The notes: generated from the letters alone by a model not told the origin. A stretch of DNA of 5,133 nucleotides from Trichodesmium sp. MAG_R04 (GCA_023356515.1 JAKQYG010000316.1:1-5133); one strand, 5' to 3'. Counted from the stretch's first letter, positions 1 to 5,133 are shown. Program-made: numbers and translations.

Positions 1-305
1 TTTATTTTAGGCTCTCTCCAACGGGAAAATGCTTTTTTCAAGTCCCTAAAAGCATTCTGATAGATGGGAGATGAATATTTATTTGTCCATAAATATTCTG
101 TCTGCTTTTTCGGCCATATTTATAAAGGCTTTCTTGATAGCATCTAAACGTTTTGAGTCACTGCCAGAGATTTCGGGAATATCCCAGGTGGCTTTGAGCC
201 ACAGATAATCCATGATTGTACACAAACCTTGAAAAGCCAGCACAGCCAGCTAAAAAAGCTCTTCTCTTTGTTATTGAGCTTTAATTCTCTTATGTATGCG
301 TACAT
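1..305 (-). pseudogene. TnpB-like RNA-guided nuclease, N-terminal part, multiply frameshifted and cut by the window edge
   Basis: TnpB proteins are RNA-guided nucleases carried by IS200/IS605 and IS607 elements. The probable start is ATG at 305-303, with GAGG six bases upstream, giving MYAYIRELKLNNKEKSF. The frame is lost at a run of six T (minus strand, 257-252); one T fewer would join it to AGCAGFSRFVYNHGLSVAQ (250-194), a typical TnpB N-terminal block. That frame reaches a stop at 160-158. A third frame carries SDSKRLDAIKKAF (about 162-121). A fourth carries KKQTEYLWTNK and then YQNAFRDLKKAFSRW (about 110-18), the block that precedes the basic region in many TnpBs. All blocks occur in the expected order, so this is one gene with at least three frame breaks rather than several small genes. 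The nuclease (RuvC-like) domain would lie beyond the left edge and is not seen. An open frame starting at 380 is an extension of the first block and probably not a separate protein. Confidence 0.75.
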
Positions 306-355
306 AGTTACCTCTTCGACATTACTCAGAGCTAATACCTCGACGTCCCTCGGTG

Positions 356-505
356 TTAGCATTGAATCTCTTGTTGACATTCTAGGTACTTGTCTAGTTT
401 TTTGTCAAGTTTCTCTTTGAGCTTTTTCTTATAATTCCTAGTTCCATATAGACGACAACTAAAGCCATGAATGATGGCCATCATATCCTCAACCAGTTCC
501 TTTAA
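356..505 (-). pseudogene. IS607-type serine recombinase TnpA, C-terminal fragment
   Basis: Reading from 505 to the TAA at 358-356 gives 49 residues. They include ELVEDMMAIIHGFSCRLYG followed by a lysine-rich tail (TRNYKKKLKEKLDKKLD). This matches the C-terminal end of IS607-family resolvase-type transposases, where an E-L-V-E-D-(L/M)-(M/I) helix leads into FS-x-RLYG and a basic tail. In the same frame there is a TAG at 508-506, and gmk begins to be encoded at 529, so the MerR-like DNA-binding domain and the catalytic serine domain are missing. A protein from this piece alone could not catalyse recombination. The stop lies 50 bases before the likely tnpB start. Confidence 0.7.
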
Positions 506-528
506 CTACGTGTTTTCTAGGAACAGAA

Positions 529-1089
529 CTATTTCTTACCATGAAATAATATTCTATCCAAATTTTGCAAAGCATCTTCTAAATTATCATTCACTAATTG
601 TATATCAAACTCTTTAGCGGCCTCAAGTTCTTCATTCGCCCGTTGTAGACGTTTAGCGATCGCCTCATCCAAATCTTGTCCCCTACCCCGTAATCGTTTT
701 TCCAATTCGGCGGTTGAAGGTGGTAGAATAAATATCCGCAAGGCATTAGGAAAAGTCTTTTGAATTTGTCGCGCACCCTTTAGTTCAATTTCGAGTATAA
801 CTGATTTACCTTGTTTAATATTTTCAATTACGGGAATACTGGGTGTCCCATAAAAATTACCTGTATATTCTGCCCACTCTAATAGTTCCTTACTTTCAAT
901 CATGTTTTGAAATTTATCGAGGTCCACAAAAAAATAGCTCTTTCCCTCCACTTCCCCTGGCCGAGGAGAACGAGTAGTAACAGAAACAGATAAAACTAAT
1001 TCGGGATGATGTTGTAAAAAAGAGCTTAACAAAGTCCCTTTACCTACACCACTCGGTCCAGTTAAAACAATTAATCTACCATTTTGCAT
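529..1089 (-). CDS. gmk: Guanylate kinase
   Basis: A cytosolic enzyme that phosphorylates GMP (and dGMP) to GDP with ATP, needed for GTP and dGTP supply. The 186-residue length is normal for the bacterial family. Visible motifs: P-loop GPSGVGKGT at residues 11-19; the GMP-binding segment SVTTRSPRPGEVEGKSYFF (about 36-54) with R40, R43 and Y52; EWAEYTGNFYGT (71-82), whose E, Y and T contact GMP in known structures; ILEIELKGA (98-106); an arginine-rich lid RLRGRG (132-137); and the C-terminal VNDNLEDA (166-173). ATG at 1089 fits the family N-terminus (MQNGRLIVLTGPSG); no strong Shine-Dalgarno sequence precedes it. It lies 126 bases downstream of remA on the same strand, an arrangement also known from Bacillus, so co-transcription is plausible. 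No terminator hairpin is seen between its stop and the transposase remnant 23 bases further on. Confidence 0.97.
   Translation of the reverse strand: MQNGRLIVLTGPSGVGKGTLLSSFLQHHPELVLSVSVTTRSPRPGEVEGKSYFFVDLDKFQNMIESKELLEWAEYTGNFYGTPSIPVIENIKQGKSVILEIELKGARQIQKTFPNALRIFILPPSTAELEKRLRGRGQDLDEAIAKRLQRANEELEAAKEFDIQLVNDNLEDALQNLDRILFHGKK
656..663. repeat. HIP1 octamer
   Basis: GCGATCGC palindrome inside gmk. HIP1 is highly over-represented in most cyanobacterial genomes, so it supports the taxonomic reading. Confidence 0.85.
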
Positions 1090-1215
1090 AGTTTTTGCTC
1101 ATAGCATAACAGTTCCCAAGGCAGTTGGAACATTCTCAAGCTCTATACCACCGATTTAACTTCAGATAAATTATGGGAGAGGTCTAATATGTATGGAGTT
1201 ATGAGTAAGTCCCGT

Positions 1216-1470
1216 TTAGTCATCTTTATTATTCAATAAAAATCTATGTGCCACTGTCTCAGGTTGAATAGCAGAAAGGATAACATGATTAGAATCTGTA
1301 ATAATTACTGATCTAGTACGCCGACCATAAGTCGCATCAATTAATTGGCCGTTGTCTCGTCCATCATTAATCATTCGCTTGATAGGAGCTGATTCTGGAC
1401 TAACAACTGCAATGACTCGATTAGCAGAAATAATATTACCAAAACCAATATTAATTAATCGGATATCCAT
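1216..1470 (-). CDS. remA: RemA-family (DUF370) regulatory protein
   Basis: An 84-residue protein, the usual size for the family. Nearly every segment is recognisable: MDIRLINIGFGNIISANR (1-18), VVSPESAPIKRMI (23-35), LIDATYGRRTRSVIITDS (43-60) and LSAIQPETVAHRF (65-77). In Bacillus subtilis RemA is a DNA-binding activator of matrix and osmoprotection genes that forms ring-like oligomers; the basic GRRTR stretch is a plausible DNA contact. The role in cyanobacteria is, as far as I know, not established, so function here is by family only. ATG at 1470 begins exactly where the family N-terminus begins; no strong ribosome-binding site is seen. It is upstream of gmk on the same strand, as in Bacillus, and diverges from rqcH across a 182-base spacer. 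The last six residues (LNNKDD) are a short variable tail. Confidence 0.93.
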   Translation of the reverse strand: MDIRLINIGFGNIISANRVIAVVSPESAPIKRMINDGRDNGQLIDATYGRRTRSVIITDSNHVILSAIQPETVAHRFLLNNKDD

Positions 1471-1502
1471 AATAGAGAATATAATAACATATATTGACCT
1501 CT

Positions 1503-1571
1503 TGCTAAAAATAGGTAATTGCGATACTAGGAGATTCCCAAGTTTTAAAAAGCGCGAGAGCTATTTTAGCA
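1503..1571. repeat. Imperfect inverted repeat in the remA/rqcH divergent spacer
   Basis: TGCTAAAAATAG (1503-1514) is the reverse complement of CTATTTTAGCA (1561-1571) apart from one extra A. The arms are separated by 46 bases. It sits between two divergent genes, so it could form a stem in a leader transcript or be a pair of protein sites. The rest of the 1471-1652 spacer shows AT-rich candidate -10 sequences in both directions (for example TATAGT near 1595) but no convincing -35 partner, so I call no promoter. Confidence 0.4.
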
Positions 1572-1652
1572 GGAGGCTGTGGGTTTCTGTTTTATAGTAT
1601 TACCATAACTAAGACCTACCTTTGTCTAAGAATCTTTGATTGTAAATTAATT

Positions 1653-3404
1653 GTGCAACCTGTTGATTACACAACTCTCGTAGCTTCTTGTTCTGAACTC
1701 AGGTCTCAATGGCTACCGGCCAGATTAGAGCAAGTATATCAGCGTGATCGTTTTACCATTTCCTTAGCCCTCAGAACTCTAAAAAAAAGGGGTTGGTTAG
1801 ATATTTCCTGGCATCCTCAAGCAGCTCGCATCTGTATCAGTGATCCTCCTCCTCGTTTCCCTGATACATTTACTTTTAGTCAACAACTTAAACATCAGTT
1901 AGTTGGGTTAGCTTTAATAGCTATTGCTGAAATTTCTCCTTGGGAGAGGGTTTTGGATTTTCAGTTTGCGAAACGCCCTGGAGAAGAACCTCTATGGCAT
2001 CTTTATGTGGAAGTCATGACCAAATATAGTAATGTTATTCTTACTACTGCAAATAACTTAGTTATTACCTGTGCTCATCAAGTTAATAGTCAACAGTCTA
2101 GTGTCCGTCAAATTCAAACTGGTCAACCTTATGAACTTCCGCCATCTCTGATTAACCCTATTCCTAGTTTGCAAGAAACTCAACAGCAGTGGCAAGAACG
2201 AATTAGTTTAATTCCTGATTCATTATGGAGAAATCTAATTAAAAATTATCGTGGTTTGAGCAAGGCATTGGTACAACCAATGATTGAAACTGCTGGTCTA
2301 GAACCGCAACAACTGACAGATAGTCTTAATAAGTCAGACTGGGAAAGATTATTTCAACTTTGGCAAAAATGGCTACAAGTGTTGGAGAAGTTAATTTTTT
2401 ATCCTAGTTGGACATCTACAGGTTACACAGTAACGGGTTGGAAAGCTATTGAATCTGTTGATACTGTCGGTGAATTACTGAATCGCTATTATACTCAACA
2501 GCTTAATCAGCAAGAGTTTAGTCGACTGTATCATCAAATTAGTCAAAAACTTAATAGTATTAGCGCTAAGTTACATTTCAAGGCCGATACTTTCACTCAG
2601 CGTTTAAAACAGTCAGATGGGGCAGAGTTGTTGCGATCGCAAGCTGATTTACTTATGGCCAATCTTCAGGAATGGGAACCAGGGATGAAAAATATCTCCC
2701 TTGGAGACTTTGAAACAGGAGAAGCTGTGGTCATCAAGTTAGACCCAGAAAAAAATGCAGTACAGAATGCTCAAAGTATTTATAAAAAGCACCAAAAGTT
2801 GAAACGAGCGCGTATTGCAGTTGAGCCACTTTTTGCAGAAGTTAAAACCGAAATTGATTATTTGGAACAAGTAGGAGCTATTTTGTCTCAGTTAGATAGT
2901 TACCGAAGTCCAGAAGATTTAAAGACTTTAGAGGAAATTCGGGATGAGTTGATTCAACAAGGTTATCTTAATGCCCCAGAACATCATCATCAAAATAATA
3001 GAAAAAATACAGAGTTTTATCGCTACCAAACTCCTAGTGGGTTGGAATTATTAGTAGGTCGTAATAACCGTCAAAACGACCTATTGACTTTTCGGGTAGC
3101 AGGAGATTATGATCTGTGGTTCCATACTCAGGAAATACCTGGTAGTCATGTCTTGTTGCGATTGGATGCTGGTACAATACCAGATGAAGTTGACCTTCAA
3201 TTTGTTGCAGATATAAGTGCCTTTTATAGTCGTGCTCGTGAAAGTGAAGTCGTTCCGGTGATCTATACTAAACCTAAGTTTGTTTATAAACCTAAGGGAG
3301 CAAAGCCTGGTATGGTTGTTTATAAGCAGGAGCAGGTTTTGTGGGGTAAGCCGCAAGGTGCGGAAATCCAGATAAAGCAGAAGTTAACTTCACCCTATGT
3401 TTAA
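1653..3404 (+). CDS. rqcH: RqcH / Rqc2-type NFACT ribosome quality-control protein (often labelled fibronectin-binding protein A)
   Basis: Family knowledge: RqcH binds 50S subunits that carry a stuck peptidyl-tRNA and recruits tRNA-Ala to add C-terminal alanine tails that mark the chain for proteolysis. The older name, fibronectin-binding protein, reflects work in pathogens. The 583 residues fit the cyanobacterial proteins. In order: NFACT-N domain (about 1-165, with LEQVYQRDR near 25-33 and LYVEVMTKYSNVILT at 117-131); a helical middle with predicted coiled-coil (about 290-440, rich in Q, L, K and E, including IYKKHQKLKRARIAVEPL at 376-393); and the NFACT-R domain (about 455-560) with GLELLVGRNNRQND (463-476), DLWFHTQEIPGSHVLLRL (487-504) and PKFVYKPKGAKPGMV (541-555). 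Translation starts at GTG: the in-frame upstream sequence has no ATG, and MQPVDYTTL matches the family start. It appears monocistronic, diverging from remA. Confidence 0.95.
   Translation: MQPVDYTTLVASCSELRSQWLPARLEQVYQRDRFTISLALRTLKKRGWLDISWHPQAARICISDPPPRFPDTFTFSQQLKHQLVGLALIAIAEISPWERVLDFQFAKRPGEEPLWHLYVEVMTKYSNVILTTANNLVITCAHQVNSQQSSVRQIQTGQPYELPPSLINPIPSLQETQQQWQERISLIPDSLWRNLIKNYRGLSKALVQPMIETAGLEPQQLTDSLNKSDWERLFQLWQKWLQVLEKLIFYPSWTSTGYTVTGWKAIESVDTVGELLNRYYTQQLNQQEFSRLYHQISQKLNSISAKLHFKADTFTQRLKQSDGAELLRSQADLLMANLQEWEPGMKNISLGDFETGEAVVIKLDPEKNAVQNAQSIYKKHQKLKRARIAVEPLFAEVKTEIDYLEQVGAILSQLDSYRSPEDLKTLEEIRDELIQQGYLNAPEHHHQNNRKNTEFYRYQTPSGLELLVGRNNRQNDLLTFRVAGDYDLWFHTQEIPGSHVLLRLDAGTIPDEVDLQFVADISAFYSRARESEVVPVIYTKPKFVYKPKGAKPGMVVYKQEQVLWGKPQGAEIQIKQKLTSPYV
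2633..2640. repeat. HIP1 octamer
   Basis: A second GCGATCGC palindrome, inside rqcH. Confidence 0.85.
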
Positions 3405-3479
3405 ATTTTTTTATAAATTTCTCAATAGTTTGTTAAAATAGTATTGTTTAAAAACAAGAGTGAGACAATTTAACCTAAT

Positions 3480-3583
3480 AAATGCTGCAGACTTGGGAAT
3501 GCGTAGCTAAGGGTTAACCTCACAGAAATAACAACGGAACATATTTAATCTCTAGGCCAGTTTTCCCAAGCTGGTTTTTTTTT
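3480..3583 (+). ncRNA. Candidate small RNA (or structured 3' trailer of rqcH)
   Basis: About 104 bases without a convincing open frame show a typical bacterial sRNA layout. A 5' stem-loop pairs GCTGC (3484-3488) with GTAGC (3503-3507, one G-U pair) around a 14-base loop. A central A-rich, probably single-stranded stretch (about 3520-3550) follows, and a strong intrinsic terminator ends it (3554-3583). The 5' loop contains CTTGGGAA (3492-3499), the exact complement of TTCCCAAG (3563-3570) in the terminator tip, so a loop-loop contact or an alternative fold is possible. A GGTTAACC palindrome lies at 3512-3519. The 5' end is a guess: no clean promoter is visible, only AT-rich near-repeats TTGTTAAAA and TTGTTTAAAA about 40 bases upstream. 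Known cyanobacterial sRNA families (PsrR1, Yfr1, Yfr2) should be compared; I do not recognise it confidently as any of them. Confidence 0.5.
3554..3583 (+). terminator. Rho-independent terminator
   Basis: AGGCCAGTTT (3554-3563) pairs with AAGCTGGTTT (3568-3577) around a TCCC tetraloop: ten pairs, three of them G-U. A run of nine T follows from 3575. It could end rqcH transcription (150 bases after its stop) or a separate small RNA. Confidence 0.8.
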
Positions 3584-3658
3584 ATTTACGAATTAGACGT
3601 AATCTATATGTAATAGATAAAAACAATATAAATAAAATAGTCTTTTCTTAAACAGTTA

Positions 3659-3676
3659 TTAATCAAATATGATTAA
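3659..3676. promoter_or_regulatory. Perfect dyad, putative operator for cysH
   Basis: TTAATCA and TGATTAA form a perfect 7-bp inverted repeat around AATA, 47 bases before the cysH ATG. The core ATCA-N4-TGAT has the T-N11-A shape of LysR-type regulator sites. LysR-family proteins commonly control sulfur-assimilation genes, but which protein binds here is inference. The right arm overlaps the place where a -35 element would sit. Confidence 0.4.
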
Positions 3677-3702
3677 ACATAATTCCTTACACGCAGTATA
3701 CT
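3674..3702 (+). promoter_or_regulatory. Possible cysH promoter
   Basis: TATACT (3697-3702) is a good -10 box, one mismatch from TATAAT. With a 17-base spacer the -35 hexamer is TAAACA (3674-3679), which is weak. A weak -35 beside a dyad would suit activator-dependent transcription. Transcription would begin near 3709, leaving a short leader of about 15 bases with no Shine-Dalgarno sequence. Confidence 0.4.
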
Positions 3703-3723
3703 CATTTTTTATTGGTAATTACT

Positions 3724-4527
3724 ATGGTACAAGAGAGTTTAATCCCACTCAACACAAATGGACAATACAATCATCGAGATTACAGAGATCTACCAGAACT
3801 GGATCTTGTGGCTGTAAATCAGAAACTTAGTCAAGCAGATGCTTACACTTTAGTGAAGTGGGGATATGAAACTTTTAAGGAAGGTATGGTGATGACTACC
3901 AGTTTTGGTATTCAGGCTGCTGGTATGTTGCACTTAGTTATAAGTGTTGTTCCTAATATGCCTATTATCTGGATTGATACAGGATATTTACCAGTCGAAA
4001 CCTATAAATTTGCTGAGGAGTTGATAGAACGACTTAAACTTAATATTAAAGTTTATCAATCTCCTATGAGTCCAGGTCGGATGGAAGCTCTATATGGCAA
4101 ACTTTGGGCAGAAAAGGATATTGATGCCCTTAATCGTTATGACCAAATTCGCAAGGTAGAACCGATGCAGCGGGCATTGAAAGAGCTGAAGGCCACTGCT
4201 TGGTTGGCTGGGTTAAGGGGAGAGCAAACCAAACATCGGCAAGGTTTAGATCGGATTAGTAAACAGTCTGATATATATAAAATTCTGCCTATACTTAGTT
4301 GGAATGCGCGAGATATTTATCAATATTTGACTGCTCACGATTTACCATATCATCCATTTTTTGATTTGGGATATACTACTGTGGGAGATTGGCATTCTAG
4401 TCGGCCTTTGACTGCTGATGATACAGACGAACGGGATACTCGCTTTCATGGCCTTAAACAGGAATGTGGGCTACATTTGCCTCAAACACAAGAGGAAGCT
4501 CAAAGTCTTGATTCTAGTTCATTGTAG
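3724..4527 (+). CDS. cysH: Phosphoadenylyl-sulfate (PAPS) reductase, thioredoxin-dependent
   Basis: Reduces PAPS to sulfite and adenosine 3',5'-bisphosphate in assimilatory sulfate reduction, using thioredoxin; cytosolic. With ATG at 3724 the protein has 267 residues. Motifs: the nucleotide-binding loop TTSFGIQAA (58-66), IIWIDTGYLP (81-90), the RYDQIRKVEPM segment (138-148), AGLRGEQTKHR (162-172), ILSWNARDIYQYL (190-202) and the C-terminal ECGLH (247-251) with catalytic Cys248. The CC...CxxC cysteines that bind the iron-sulfur cluster of APS reductases are absent: the position before IRKVEP holds RYDQ rather than a cysteine pair. This points to PAPS rather than APS as substrate. The frame also opens at TTG 3712, but ATG 3724 is preferred because it is the stronger codon and lies about 15 bases from the expected transcription start. 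It stands alone, behind a strong terminator and a dyad; no other cys gene is in view. Confidence 0.94.
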   Translation: MVQESLIPLNTNGQYNHRDYRDLPELDLVAVNQKLSQADAYTLVKWGYETFKEGMVMTTSFGIQAAGMLHLVISVVPNMPIIWIDTGYLPVETYKFAEELIERLKLNIKVYQSPMSPGRMEALYGKLWAEKDIDALNRYDQIRKVEPMQRALKELKATAWLAGLRGEQTKHRQGLDRISKQSDIYKILPILSWNARDIYQYLTAHDLPYHPFFDLGYTTVGDWHSSRPLTADDTDERDTRFHGLKQECGLHLPQTQEEAQSLDSSSL

Positions 4528-4581
4528 TTACAGCAGATTGCAATTATATGAAGTACAAAGATTTTATGAAAAATTTTTGTA

Positions 4582-4601
4582 GTGCAGGCATCTTGCTCGC
4601 T
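4582..4601. repeat. Degenerate copy of a cyanobacterial intergenic palindrome
   Basis: GTGCAGGCATCTTGCTCGCT resembles the GCAGGC-ATCTT-GCCTGC type palindrome that I recall as a frequent intergenic repeat in large cyanobacterial genomes. The right arm is altered (GCTCGC in place of GCCTGC). Assigned from memory of the motif only. Confidence 0.4.
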
Positions 4602-4620
4602 ATATGTCTACCTCGCTAAA

Positions 4621-4770
4621 TTTGACATTCTCCCTACGCTGCTCTTATGATACAGGGCAAGATTCCTCCCATTGTTGTTAGGGGCTTTCTGTCTCATAGC
4701 AACTGCCTTCTAGCATTTAGTATTACGGTTGCTACTCACAATGAAACTGCGAGTCCCGTAACCGAAACGA
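4621..4770 (-). mobile_element. IS200/IS605-type end (TnpB 3' / guide-RNA region) remnant
   Basis: Read on the minus strand, the segment ends in GGGAGAATGTCAAA (4634-4621), preceded by a GGAATCTTGCCCTG block (4666-4653) and by a GCTATGAGACAGAAAGCCCC block (4700-4681). In many cyanobacterial TnpB elements the sequence after the gene has this order: a purine-rich GGAATCC, a short hairpin, then GGGAGAATGTCAA at the element end. Here the hairpin is reduced to CCCT/AGGG (4632-4635 with 4654-4657), so it looks eroded. No TnpB protein frame is retained. Because of its orientation and position it cannot be the missing half of the element at 1-505. Assigned from recalled sequence patterns. Confidence 0.4.
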
Positions 4771-4875
4771 AATGTTTATACATATATTATGTACAATTTA
4801 ACATTTAAGGCTTGACGCGCCACCAGGAGCATTTTGTGATTAGACAAGGCATATGTTTTGTTAATACTTTAATTT

Positions 4876-4914
4876 TAGGGAGCTATTTTTTTTGTTGTTA
4901 AGGATCCCTAGCTC
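4876..4914. repeat. Overlapping inverted repeats
   Basis: TAGGGAGCTA (4876-4885) can pair through TAGGGA with TCCCTA (4905-4910), or through GAGCTA with TAGCTC (4909-4914), but not both at once. A run of T follows the left arm. Function unknown; it may be terminator-like or element debris between the converging cysH and glycosidase genes. Confidence 0.3.
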
Positions 4915-4938
4915 GGCTATAAATAGAGATTTCTATAC

Positions 4939-5133
4939 TTAATTTCTGCTGGAAATAGTAATCATTTGGGGGATAGTTCTGGGTGAATTTATATAATTAT
5001 TTCCCTGACAAGTTAGTTGTGTTGAACCTCCACCATCTAACATTATTACTTGAGTTGCACCGAAACTTTTTAAAACATTAGTAGCATGAGGTTGAGTTGC
5101 TTGTTTAGAGGTGAAAATTAAAATTGTTTCATG
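4939..5133 (-). CDS. Phosphodiester glycosidase family protein (NAGPA/DUF2233), C-terminal part
   Basis: Only the last 64 codons are in the window; the frame stays open to the right edge and ends at TAA (4941-4939). The signature is VIMLDGGGSTQLTCQG (residues 29-44 of the visible part), matching the D-G-G-G-S-x-x-L motif of the domain named after human N-acetylglucosamine-1-phosphodiester alpha-N-acetylglucosaminidase. It is followed by a family-like INSPRTIPQMITI ending (49-61). Upstream, QATQPHATNVLKSFGATQ fits the helix that precedes this motif. Bacterial members are usually secreted and are thought to act on cell-wall or surface glycan phosphodiesters; the signal peptide would be outside the window. 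The gene converges on cysH. The substrate cannot be told from this piece. Confidence 0.8.
   Translation of the reverse strand, partial: HETILIFTSKQATQPHATNVLKSFGATQVIMLDGGGSTQLTCQGNNYINSPRTIPQMITISSRN

Larger units (their letters stand above)
1..505 (-). mobile_element. Remnant of an IS607-like element (tnpA tail + broken tnpB)
   Basis: On the minus strand, the C-terminal coding end of a serine-recombinase transposase is followed after 50 bases by the N-terminal part of a TnpB-like gene. This is the tnpA-tnpB order of IS607-type elements. The catalytic part of tnpA is absent: homology begins near 505, only 23 bases beyond the gmk stop. tnpB is broken by several frame changes and continues past base 1. 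No left-end sequence or target duplication is recognisable. The element is inferred to be dead in this copy, at least for its own proteins. The family assignment rests on remembered protein motifs, not on a search. Confidence 0.65.
4528..4938. other. Gene-free region of 411 bases with mobile-element debris
   Basis: Neither strand carries a coding frame that I can support. The stretch contains a degenerate palindromic repeat near 4582, an IS200/IS605-end-like segment at 4621-4770, a TACATA-TAT-TATGTA inverted repeat at 4779-4793, and overlapping inverted repeats at 4876-4914. No clear U-tailed terminator for cysH or for the converging glycosidase gene was found. Confidence 0.6.

Noticed and set aside
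144..380. A 78-codon open frame on the minus strand as an independent gene
   Set aside because: Its middle matches the start of TnpB; after the six-T run it leaves the conserved frame, so the last third is out-of-frame translation of the pseudogene.
229..420. A 63-codon plus-strand frame
   Set aside because: It is antisense to the tnpB/tnpA remnants, has no family-like sequence or ribosome-binding site, and is explained as a shadow.
1112..1131. Hairpin GTTCC...GGAAC between remA and gmk as a terminator
   Set aside because: Only five pairs with a ten-base loop and no T-run on either strand; too weak to call.
1515..1527. NtcA-like site GTA...TAC upstream of rqcH
   Set aside because: The spacing is seven bases, not the eight of the GTA-N8-TAC consensus, and there is no well-placed -10 box.
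1352..1597. An 81-codon plus-strand frame overlapping remA
   Set aside because: Its first half is antisense to the highly conserved remA; the remainder covers the divergent spacer and looks random.
3081..3356. A 91-codon minus-strand frame inside rqcH
   Set aside because: It is antisense to the conserved NFACT-R domain and has no recognisable motif.
3403..3420. AAATTT...AAATTT hairpin just after the rqcH stop as its terminator
   Set aside because: All A-T pairs with no GC stem; the hairpin at 3554-3583 is far stronger.
3712..3723. TTG at 3712 as the cysH start
   Set aside because: A rarer start codon with no ribosome-binding site, and ATG follows four codons later; the extra residues match no family feature I recognise.

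Overview
The window reads as an AT-rich chromosomal segment of a cyanobacterium. Support comes from two HIP1 octamers (GCGATCGC), a RemA-gmk pair, an RqcH protein with cyanobacteria-like N-terminal sequence, a thioredoxin-type PAPS reductase, and scattered remnants of TnpB-carrying insertion elements like those abundant in large filamentous cyanobacterial genomes. The exact genus cannot be fixed from the sequence.

Layout. Positions 1-505 (minus strand) hold a decayed IS607-like element: the last 49 codons of a serine recombinase (tnpA), then the start of tnpB broken into four reading frames, running off the left edge. Just upstream on the same strand lie gmk (guanylate kinase, 529-1089) and remA (DUF370 family, 1216-1470). 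A 182-base divergent spacer separates remA from rqcH (1653-3404, plus), the NFACT/Rqc2-type ribosome quality-control factor. The 319-base spacer from rqcH to cysH is structured. It contains a candidate small RNA (about 3480-3583) ending in a strong intrinsic terminator, then a perfect 18-bp dyad and a -10-like box just before cysH (3724-4527, plus). After cysH come about 410 bases without an intact gene, holding degenerate repeat and IS200/IS605-type end-like sequence. At the right edge (4939-5133, minus) is the C-terminus of a phosphodiester glycosidase (NAGPA/DUF2233 family).

The intact genes are housekeeping: nucleotide metabolism (gmk), a small DNA-binding-type regulator (remA), rescue of stalled ribosomes (rqcH) and assimilatory sulfate reduction (cysH). 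remA and gmk may be co-transcribed; the others look like separate units. No defence system, CRISPR array, tRNA or rRNA is visible. The most noteworthy items are the candidate sRNA, in which a 5' loop is exactly complementary to the terminator hairpin tip, and the fine-scale decay of the IS607-like element beside gmk.
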